This document shows, piece by piece, positions 55,248-61,990 of a stretch of 64,000 nt of DNA. Numbering within the stretch: the stretch's first letter is position 1; each line of letters opens with the position of its first letter. The DNA lies in NCBI RefSeq assembly GCF_000482705.1, contig NZ_AXWO01000014.1, positions 1 through 64,000 of the forward strand, written 5' to 3'. The stretch comes from Glycomyces arizonensis DSM 44726. Lineage in GTDB: Bacteria; Actinomycetota; Actinomycetes; Mycobacteriales; Micromonosporaceae. The notes beneath the pieces were generated by a model that was given only the letters and a program-made list of their open reading frames with translations, searched no databases and was not told the DNA's origin. The translations under genes were made by a program, and so were the position numbers.

Positions 55248-56437
55248 TCGACCAGCAGACGCGCGGCCGCCGCGGCCCCGTCGGCGCGGACCTCGGCGGC
55301 CACCGCCCTCGCCCGGGCGCCGGTCTCGGCATCCAGGGCCGTCGCGAGCGCGGCCGACAGGGACTCGGCGGTCGGCGGCCCCTCAGGAGTGGCGCCGATG
55401 CCGAGCTCGGCCACCCGGCGCGCCCAGTACGGCTGGTCCGCCATCTGCGGCACCACCACCTGCGGCGCACCGGCCCTGGCGGACGTGGTCGTCGTGCCCG
55501 CGCCGCCGTGGTGCACGACCGCGGCCACCCGGCCGAACAGGGCCCGGTGGTTGGTCTCGCCGATGAGGAAGCAGTCGTCCGCGCCGTCGACCAGGCCCAG
55601 CTCGGCCCAACCGCGCGAGACGAGCAGGCGTCGGCCGTGCGAGCGGACCGCCTCGACGGCTGCCTCGGCGGCTCCCTTCAGGACGTGCACGGGCATGCTG
55701 CCGAAGCCGACGTACACCGGCGGCTCCCCGGCGTCGAGGAACGCCTCCAACTCCTCCGACAGCGGGCGCTCGTCCGGCAGGAGCCACGCGCCGGTCCGCA
55801 CGACGCCGAGCTCCGGCGCCTCCGGCATCGGCGCCAGGACCGGATCCGCGGCCAGCCACGGGTGGTCGGTGTAGACGTGGGCGCGGACATCGTCGACCGG
55901 CGGCAGGCCCAGTCCGGCCCGCTGGGCGTTGAGCGGCTCGCCGTACAGCGCGGCCATGTTCTCGGCGTGGACGTCCCACATCGTCCGGTTGTCGGCGCCG
56001 GGCGGGAACGGCCTGCCCGGCAGCGGCAGCGGCGCATGGTGCGGCGAGGGCAGCACCCCCGGTATGAAGGCGGCGAACACGTACGGGATGCCCACCCGCT
56101 CGGCGACCTCCCGCGCCCCGGCCGGAACCAGGCCGGTCGCCAGCAGCGCGTCGCACTCCGACGCCGCTTCCAGCATGCCGAGCCGCATCGCCACGAGGGC
56201 GGACGCGATCCGGCGCGCGTCGTCCATCGATCCCGGCGTCACCCCGGACACCAGTTCCCGCGCCGAGGGCCCGATCGGCACCAGCGACGCGCCGACGCCG
56301 TTCAGCAGCTTCTCGAACTCCGCGTCCGGCGGCGCGCACACCCGCACTTCCGCGCCGAGCGTCCGCAATTCCGCCGCCAGTCCCGCGAGCGGTTCGACGT
56401 CGCCCCGCGACCCGTAGGTCGACAGCAGTACCCGCAT
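55235..56437 (-). CDS. Glycosyltransferase, MGT/UGT family (GT1)
   Basis: GT-B enzyme of 400 residues. N-terminus LLSTYGSRGDVEPLAGLAAE (acceptor domain) and C-terminal nucleotide-sugar motif VVHHGGAGTTTTSARAGAPQ with VVVPQMADQPYWARRV. Such enzymes transfer a sugar from an NDP-sugar to small hydrophobic acceptors, including macrolides and sterols. No biosynthetic genes surround it, so detoxification or glycolipid tailoring is equally likely. Confidence 0.9.
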   Translation of the reverse strand: MRVLLSTYGSRGDVEPLAGLAAELRTLGAEVRVCAPPDAEFEKLLNGVGASLVPIGPSARELVSGVTPGSMDDARRIASALVAMRLGMLEAASECDALLATGLVPAGAREVAERVGIPYVFAAFIPGVLPSPHHAPLPLPGRPFPPGADNRTMWDVHAENMAALYGEPLNAQRAGLGLPPVDDVRAHVYTDHPWLAADPVLAPMPEAPELGVVRTGAWLLPDERPLSEELEAFLDAGEPPVYVGFGSMPVHVLKGAAEAAVEAVRSHGRRLLVSRGWAELGLVDGADDCFLIGETNHRALFGRVAAVVHHGGAGTTTTSARAGAPQVVVPQMADQPYWARRVAELGIGATPEGPPTAESLSAALATALDAETGARARAVAAEVRADGAAAAARLLVDQLR

Positions 56438-56587
56438 TCCACGACTCCCGTCCTGTGAAGGTTTCCGGTTCCGGACGACAATGCTGCACTAAGCCCCAGG
56501 TCATAGCCGCGACCCGCCGGAGGTCGCGGCTCGCCGGGAGTGCCGCACAATGGAGGCAAAGGGACGGGAGTCCCCCTTGCCGAGCGG

Positions 56588-57352
56588 CTACCGGTTGTGC
56601 GGGTCGGCGGCGTTCAGCACCGCCACGACCTGGTCGTAGTCGCCCCTGACCTCGCCGTAGCGCAGGAACTTCACCCGCTCGACCTGGATCTCGGTCGCCT
56701 CCGGCTGGGATTCGATGAGCCCCATGGTCTCCGTGACGAACTCCTCCAGCGGCATCGCGTTCGGGTTCTCCGCGTGGCCCGGCACGATGTCGGTCTGCAC
56801 CGCGGGCGGCTCCAGCTCGACGACCTTGACGGAGGTGTCGGCCAGTTGGAGCCGGATCGACTCGCTGAGCATGTGGATCGCGGCCTTCGAGGCGTTGTAG
56901 CTCGGCGTGACCCGCAGCGGCGTGAACGCCAGGCCCGAGGAGACGGTCATGATCGTCGCGTCCGGCCGCGTCTGGAGGTGCTCGACGAACGCGCCGATGA
57001 GGCGGATCGGGCCGAGCACGTTGGTCGTGATGACCGAGGCCGCCGTCTCCAGGAATCCCTCGGGGCGGTGCCAGTCCTCGGCCCGCATGATCCCGGCCAT
57101 AGCGATGAGCACGTTCAGCTCGGGATGGCGCGTCAGCACGTCCTTGGCGGCGGCCTCGATGCTCGCGGAGTCGGCCGTGTCGATCTGCACGGTGTCGATG
57201 CCGGGATGCTCGTCGGCGATCCGCCGCAGCAGGTCGCCGCGCCTGCCGCCGACGATGACGGTGTTGCCCTTCGCCTGGAGCTCGAGTGCGAGCGCCAGGC
57301 CGATGCCGCTGGTCGAGCCCGGAATGAAAATGGTGTTCCCTGAAATGTCCAT
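56588..57352 (-). CDS. Short-chain dehydrogenase (DltE-like)
   Basis: SDR of 254 residues. Cofactor motif PGSTSGIGLALALELQ, then MAGIMR in place of NNAG, catalytic SSGLAF and YNASKAA. It resembles the DltE-type SDR group. Divergent from the regulator at 57464 across 111 bases, a recurrent pairing in actinomycetes. Confidence 0.85.
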   Translation of the reverse strand: MDISGNTIFIPGSTSGIGLALALELQAKGNTVIVGGRRGDLLRRIADEHPGIDTVQIDTADSASIEAAAKDVLTRHPELNVLIAMAGIMRAEDWHRPEGFLETAASVITTNVLGPIRLIGAFVEHLQTRPDATIMTVSSGLAFTPLRVTPSYNASKAAIHMLSESIRLQLADTSVKVVELEPPAVQTDIVPGHAENPNAMPLEEFVTETMGLIESQPEATEIQVERVKFLRYGEVRGDYDQVVAVLNAADPHNR

Positions 57353-57440
57353 GCCCCGATTCTGGACGGCCGGGGCCGTCTTGTGCAGAGAGCGCTTGTC
57401 GGGGGATCGGCGGTCCCTGGTTCGCGGTCGCCGCGGCGGC

Positions 57441-57463
57441 GGCGAGGGGCCGATACTTGGGGC
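57441..57463 (+). promoter_or_regulatory. Predicted -10 region, leaderless start
   Basis: GATACTTG at 57452-57459 precedes ATG 57464 so closely that the transcript would start at or next to the ATG. The block from GGCGAGG at 57441 to the ATG is nearly the same as 9526-9552 before the GntR gene. Confidence 0.4.
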
Positions 57464-58297
57464 ATGGACCGCACAGCACTGGCCGAGTTCCTGCGCCGCC
57501 GCCGCGAGGGGCTCCAGCCCGGCGACGTCGGGCTCCCCGCGGGCGTCCGGCGCCGGGCGCCGGGCCTGCGCCGCGAGGAGGTGGCCTCGCTGGCCGCCAT
57601 GTCGACCGACTACTACACCCGTCTTGAGCAGCGGCGCGGGCCGCAGCCGAGCGTGCAGATGCTCGCCTCGCTCGCCCGCGCGCTGCGCCTGACCGACCAG
57701 GAGCGGGACCACCTGTTCCGGATGGCCGGGCACAACGTCCCCGACCGGGTCTCGGACGCGAGCCACGTCGCCCCCGCGCTCCTTCGCGTGCTCGATCGCC
57801 TGGAGGACACGCCCGCGCTCATCCTGTCGAACCTGGGCGAGCCGCTCGTCCAGAACCGCATGGCCGACGCCCTGTTCGGCGACCGCTCGTCCCTGACTGG
57901 CCTGGACCGCTACGACGTCTACCGCTGGTTCACCGTCCCGGCCGAGCGGACGCGGTACCCCGCGGACGACCGGGACCGGCAGGGCCGGGCCCTGGTCTCC
58001 AGCCTGCGCGCCGTCTACGGGGCGATGGGCCCGAAGTCGAGGGCGGGGGAGCTGGTCCGCGAGCTGCGCAAGCGGTCCGAGGAGTTCGCCGAGCTGTGGG
58101 AGCGCCACGAGGTGGCCAAGCGCTTCGCCGACCACAAGACGATCGTCCACCCCGAGGTCGGTCCGATCGAGGTCGACTGCCAGGCCCTGTTCACCGAGGA
58201 CCAGTCCCAGTGCCTGCTGGTGCTCACGGCCGCGCCCCGGAGCGACGCGGCCGAGAAGCTGGAACTCCTCGCCGTGCTCGGCGCCGCGGAGCAATAG
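57464..58297 (+). CDS. XRE-family regulator with MmyB-like ligand domain
   Basis: Regulator of 277 residues. Helix-turn-helix (AGVRRRAPGLRREEVASLAA, MSTDYYTRLEQRRG) and MmyB-like C-terminal domain (ALILSNLGEPLVQNRMADAL). Same class as the protein at 34885-35739. ATG 57464; the upstream in-frame ATG adds non-conserved residues. Likely controls the divergent SDR gene. Confidence 0.9.
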   Translation: MDRTALAEFLRRRREGLQPGDVGLPAGVRRRAPGLRREEVASLAAMSTDYYTRLEQRRGPQPSVQMLASLARALRLTDQERDHLFRMAGHNVPDRVSDASHVAPALLRVLDRLEDTPALILSNLGEPLVQNRMADALFGDRSSLTGLDRYDVYRWFTVPAERTRYPADDRDRQGRALVSSLRAVYGAMGPKSRAGELVRELRKRSEEFAELWERHEVAKRFADHKTIVHPEVGPIEVDCQALFTEDQSQCLLVLTAAPRSDAAEKLELLAVLGAAEQ

Positions 58298-58308
58298 TAT
58301 TCATATAC

Positions 58309-58358
58309 TTGACTACCTAAATTAATTTCTGCTATCATCCGTTTTGGGAGCGCTCCCT
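58309..58358 (+). promoter_or_regulatory. Promoter with CebR-like box
   Basis: -35 TTGACT (58309-58314), 18-base spacer and -10 TATCAT (58333-58338). TGGGAGCGCTCCCT at 58345-58358 covers the predicted start. It differs at one base from the TGGGAGCGCTCCCA box of CebR/CelR, the cellobiose-responsive LacI repressor of actinomycetes. Confidence 0.85.
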
Positions 58359-58451
58359 CCAATGAGGATCCACTCCTGCACCCTTTTCACTCGGGTCCGC
58401 CCTCGCCCGAACGGTCGTCGGCCGACCTGTTAGGCCAAAGGACATACGGAC

Positions 58452-59552
58452 ATGCGAACGAAACGAAACAGGCGACTGGCCGCCACCCTCATGGCGGCCG
58501 CGGCGCTCGGCGCCGGCGCACTGACGATCTCCACGGCGGACCTGGCACACGCCGAGGAAGGCTGCCGGGTCGACTACACCGTCGTCAACGACTGGGGCAG
58601 CGGCTTCCAGGCGAACGTCGCGATCACCGCGGGCGAGGCCATCGACGGCTGGGAGGTCGGCTGGGACTTCCCGTCCGGCACGACCGTCCAGAGCGCCTGG
58701 AACGTCGACTGGAGCCAGAGCGGCGGCGCCTTCACCGGCTCCGACGTCGGCTGGAACGCCGCCGTCGCCGCCGGGCAGACCCGCGAGGTCTTCGGCTTCA
58801 TCGGCTCCGGCAGTGCCGAGGCGCCGACGTCGATCGCCGTCAACGGCGACCTGTGCGACGGGCAGACCGAGCCGAGCGACCCGGTGACCACCCCCACCGA
58901 CGACCCGACCACGGACGAGCCGGACGAGCCGGGCGAGCCCGTGTCCATCATGCCGCTGGGCGACTCCATCACCGGCAGCCCCGGCTGCTGGCGCGGCAAC
59001 CTGTGGGAGCTGCTGGACGACGCCGGCTACGACATCGACTTCGTCGGGTCGCTGTCCCAGGCCTGCGCCCCGACCGGCTCCGACCCCGACCACGAAGGGC
59101 ACGGCGGCTACCTGGTCACCCAGTCGGTCGCGAACGGCGACACGCGGTCGTGGCTGGAGATGAACACCCCCGACGTGCTGCTGATGCACTTCGGCACCAA
59201 CGACGTCTGGTCGGCGATCCCGCCCGCCCAGATCCTCGACGCCTACACCGCGATCGTGGAGGACCTGCGCGAGCTCAACCCTGACGCGATCATCCTGGTC
59301 GCCCAGATCATCCCGCTCCACCCCGACGCCTCCTTCGGCTGCACCGAATGCCCGCAGCGGGCGATCGACCTCAACGCCGAGATCCCCGGCTGGGCCGCGG
59401 GCCTGACGACCGCGCAGTCGCCGATCCACGTGGTCGACCAGTGGACCGGCTTCGACTCGGCTACCGACACGTACGACGGCGTCCACCCCGACGAGGACGG
59501 CAACGTCAAGATCGCCGCGAACTGGTTCGAGGCGCTCCAAGGCGTCCTCTAG
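58452..59552 (+). CDS. Secreted CBM2 plus SGNH (CE3-like) carbohydrate esterase
   Basis: Secreted protein of 366 residues. Signal peptide about 1-34 (ends AHA). CBM2 at about 35-138 (CRVDYTVVNDWGSGFQANVA, end NGDLC, paired cysteines and exposed Trp). Asp/Thr/Pro/Glu-rich linker about 139-163. SGNH esterase about 164-366: nucleophile S172 in LGDSITGSPG, FGTNDVW (Asn block), YDGVHPDEDG (Asp-His). The layout fits CE3-type acetylxylan esterases, which deacetylate xylan. The CebR-like box ties expression to cellobiose. Confidence 0.9.
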   Translation: MRTKRNRRLAATLMAAAALGAGALTISTADLAHAEEGCRVDYTVVNDWGSGFQANVAITAGEAIDGWEVGWDFPSGTTVQSAWNVDWSQSGGAFTGSDVGWNAAVAAGQTREVFGFIGSGSAEAPTSIAVNGDLCDGQTEPSDPVTTPTDDPTTDEPDEPGEPVSIMPLGDSITGSPGCWRGNLWELLDDAGYDIDFVGSLSQACAPTGSDPDHEGHGGYLVTQSVANGDTRSWLEMNTPDVLLMHFGTNDVWSAIPPAQILDAYTAIVEDLRELNPDAIILVAQIIPLHPDASFGCTECPQRAIDLNAEIPGWAAGLTTAQSPIHVVDQWTGFDSATDTYDGVHPDEDGNVKIAANWFEALQGVL

Positions 59553-59573
59553 CGGTTCCGGCCTCCAGGCGAG

Positions 59574-59605
59574 GCGGCGCCGGTCCCACCGGGGACCGGC
59601 GCCGC
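59574..59605 (+). terminator. Hairpin terminator after the esterase gene
   Basis: Perfect 14-base stem GCGGCGCCGGTCCC / GGGACCGGCGCCGC with 4-base loop, 21 bases after the stop. Confidence 0.75.
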
Positions 59606-59641
59606 GGCGTTAACGGCTTGCGGCCCCCTCGGGAAGCCAAT

Positions 59642-60577
59642 ATGGTCACTCGCATGCTGCCTGCCGTGCACGACGAAGCGGACTGGGAGGCCGTCGTCGA
59701 GGACGACGCGGTCGTGCGCCCCGCCGCCCTCGACCTCCTCGCCCGCCTCGGCCTGGCCGAGGAGCCCTTCGAGCGCTACACCACCGGCAGCATGCCGGTA
59801 TACGCGATCGGCGATTCGCGGGTGCTCAAGCTCTACCCGACCGTCTGCGCCGACTCCGCCGCCGTCGAGGCGCGCGTCCTCGAACACCTCCACGGGCGGC
59901 TCCCCGTGCCGACCCCCGAACTCCTCGCCGAGGGCGACTGCGAGAACGGCTGGCGGTACGTGCTGATGTCGCAGCTGGCGGGGGAGGGCCTGGCTCCGGC
60001 CTGGCCGCGGATCCCCGCCGCGGCCCGCGACCGCCTGGCCGAGTCGATCGGCGAAACGCTCGCGGCCATGCACGGCCTGGACACCGCGGCGCTCGGCGGA
60101 TCGCTCGCCCCGCCGGACTGGCGCGCGTTCGTCGCCGAGCAGCGCTCGACGGCCGTCGAGCGGCAGCGGTCCCTCGGCCTCTGCGAACCCTGGCTCGAGC
60201 AGATCCCCGCCTTCCTGGAGTCGGTCCGCCTCGTCCACGGCGACGGCCGCAGCCTGCTGCACACCGAGGTCATGCGCGAGCACCTGCTCGTCGACCCGCG
60301 CACCTGGGCGCCGAGCGGCCTGTTCGACTTCGAGCCCGCCATGATCGGCGACGGCGCCTACGAGTTCGCCGCGGTCGGCGTCTACACCGCCCTTGGCGAC
60401 ACGCGCTTCCTCGACCGGATCATGGCCGCCTACGGCCGGGCGTTCACGCCGGACGAGGTGCTCGCCCAGCTGCTCCTGCACATCGAGGGCAACCTGCCCC
60501 GCTACTTCAAGATCCTGCCCGAGCCGCCCGAGCCGACCCTGGAGTCGATGGCGGCGACCTGGTTCGGCACCGACTGA
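59642..60577 (+). CDS. Phosphotransferase-like protein of the APH fold
   Basis: Protein of 311 residues with the aminoglycoside-phosphotransferase kinase fold: N-lobe VYAIGDSRVLKLYPT (nucleotide lysine), hinge RYVLMSQLAGEGL, C-lobe. The catalytic loop reads LLHTEVMREHLLVD where the family has HGDxxxxN; the catalytic Asp is Glu and the metal Asn is His. DFEPAMIGDG is the metal-binding motif. Either a variant enzyme subgroup or a non-phosphorylating relative. ATG 59642 or 59654; no strong ribosome-binding site. Between two cell-wall-degrading genes but probably unrelated to them. Confidence 0.75.
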   Translation: MVTRMLPAVHDEADWEAVVEDDAVVRPAALDLLARLGLAEEPFERYTTGSMPVYAIGDSRVLKLYPTVCADSAAVEARVLEHLHGRLPVPTPELLAEGDCENGWRYVLMSQLAGEGLAPAWPRIPAAARDRLAESIGETLAAMHGLDTAALGGSLAPPDWRAFVAEQRSTAVERQRSLGLCEPWLEQIPAFLESVRLVHGDGRSLLHTEVMREHLLVDPRTWAPSGLFDFEPAMIGDGAYEFAAVGVYTALGDTRFLDRIMAAYGRAFTPDEVLAQLLLHIEGNLPRYFKILPEPPEPTLESMAATWFGTD

Positions 60578-60776
60578 CCTGACCCGGCGACGCGTCGCCC
60601 CGCCCTGCCGCGCCCCGAGAACGGCCCGAAAATTCCGGAGGTGTCCGGTCGAATCTCGGCGCGAAGTTCGGGCGAGTGTCGGTCTGCCTCATGTCCCGCA
60701 TGGACATATGCAGATAAAACGCTTCTTTAGGAAGTTCGGCTCTCAGATATATTTTTCGGTGAATTACCGGTATTTA
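60578..60776. other. Gap before the xylanase promoter
   Basis: No gene supported. The right part becomes AT-rich toward the promoter. I see no clear terminator for the upstream gene. Confidence 0.4.
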
Positions 60777-60838
60777 TTGACAAGACCATAAAACCCGGAC
60801 ATACTGGCCTCATCGACAGGCATCGATAGATTTCGATG
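60777..60838 (+). promoter_or_regulatory. Xylanase promoter with ATCGA-N6-TCGAT site
   Basis: -35 TTGACA (60777-60782), 17-base spacer, -10 CATACT (60800-60805), start near 60812. Inverted repeat ATCGA (60822-60826) N6 TCGAT (60833-60837), extended by G-C pairs on both sides, sits just downstream of the start. The same site occurs before the endoglucanase gene. Confidence 0.65.
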
Positions 60839-60984
60839 CTGGTCGCCCGAGCGGCCCGGCATGCCGGTCATCGACCTCAGGGCGACCGGCCGACACCCTC
60901 ACCGCGCCGCGCAGGCGCGCCTCGGCCGCCGTCGGGCCCCGCCACGCGGGCCGGTCCACCACCGGCCCCCACAAAGGAGGAAGC

Positions 60985-61674
60985 ATGTCCAAGGACAAAC
61001 CCGCGATCAGCCGCCGAGGCATCCTGCTCGGCGGCGCCGGCGCCCTCGCGCTGGGCTCGTCGGCGCTGCTGGCGAGCGGCACCGCCCACGCCCAGCAGAC
61101 CATCACCACCAACCAGACGGGCACCCACAACGGCTACTACTACTCGTTCTGGACCGACACCCAGGGGACGGTCTCCATGACCCTCGGCTCCGGCGGGAAC
61201 TACAGCACCCAGTGGAACGGGACGAACAACTTCGTCTGCGGCAAGGGCTGGAGCAACGGCGGGCGCCGGAGCGTGAACTACAGCGGCTGGGTCAACCACG
61301 GCAGCAACGGCTACCTGGCGCTCTACGGCTGGACTTCCAACCCGCTGGTGGAGTACTACATCGTCGAGTCCCACGGCCCGTACAACCCCAGCAGCGGCGG
61401 CCAGACGCTCGGCACGGTCAGCGCCGACGGCGGCACGTACGACATCGTCAAGTCCATGCGGTACAACGCCCCGTCGGTGGAAGGCGACAACAAGACCTTC
61501 CCGCAGTACTGGAGCGTCCGGCAGAGCGCCCGGAGCAGCGGCACCATCAACACCGGCACCCACTTCGACGCGTGGGCCCGCGCCGGGCTGAACCTCGGCT
61601 CCTTCAGCTACTACATGATCATGGCCACCGAGGGCTACCAGAGCAGCGGCAGCTCCGACATCACGGTGAGCTGA
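60985..61674 (+). CDS. Secreted GH11 endo-1,4-beta-xylanase
   Basis: Enzyme of 229 residues that cuts the xylan backbone. Twin-arginine signal ([20 protein letters not shown], cleavage after AHA at about 36). The mature part of about 190 residues is the single beta-jelly-roll GH11 domain: [20 protein letters not shown], catalytic nucleophile E123 in [10 protein letters not shown], acid/base E216 in [10 protein letters not shown], thumb-type segment [18 protein letters not shown]. No CBM. A strong AAAGGAGG lies before ATG. Tat export suggests folding before secretion, known for some actinobacterial xylanases. Confidence 0.95.
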   Translation: MSKDKPAISRRGILLGGAGALALGSSALLASGTAHAQQTITTNQTGTHNGYYYSFWTDTQGTVSMTLGSGGNYSTQWNGTNNFVCGKGWSNGGRRSVNYSGWVNHGSNGYLALYGWTSNPLVEYYIVESHGPYNPSSGGQTLGTVSADGGTYDIVKSMRYNAPSVEGDNKTFPQYWSVRQSARSSGTINTGTHFDAWARAGLNLGSFSYYMIMATEGYQSSGSSDITVS

Positions 61675-61682
61675 CCGCGAAA

Positions 61683-61720
61683 GCGGGCGGGGGCCCTCCG
61701 GGCGCTGGGCCCCTGCCCGC
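61683..61720 (+). terminator. Hairpin terminator after the xylanase gene
   Basis: Arms GCGGGCGGGGGCCC and GGGCCCCTGCCCGC (one mismatch) with a 10-base loop, 9 bases after the stop. The rest of the gap up to 61887 shows no gene. Confidence 0.7.
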
Positions 61721-61887
61721 CGGACCGCCCGGCGTCCTTCACGGGCGGAAGGTAGGAGGCGCGGCCCGGGTTGCCGACCGCAATCCGGGCCGCCATGCCG
61801 TCCGCCGAGACGTCTCCATTCGACGGGCATCTTGCGGCGCTCGCATCGATCCGGCAACGCCGTTCGACGCGTGTGACGCGAGTGCAT

Positions 61888-61937
61888 TTGACAAAGTTGG
61901 GTCTTCCAACTTAGTCTGGTATCGAGAGGTGTCGATA
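61888..61937 (+). promoter_or_regulatory. Endoglucanase promoter with ATCGA-N6-TCGAT site
   Basis: -35 TTGACA (61888-61893), 17-base spacer and a weak -10 at 61911-61917. The inverted repeat TATCGA (61920-61925) N6 TCGATA (61932-61937) begins at the predicted start. A second, wider inverted repeat (GAGAGGTG ... CACCTCTC, about 61924-61960) overlaps it. Confidence 0.6.
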
Positions 61938-61990
61938 AGTCCTGTGTGGATTCACCTCTCGGACATCGTCTACAGATATGGAGGAGTCTC

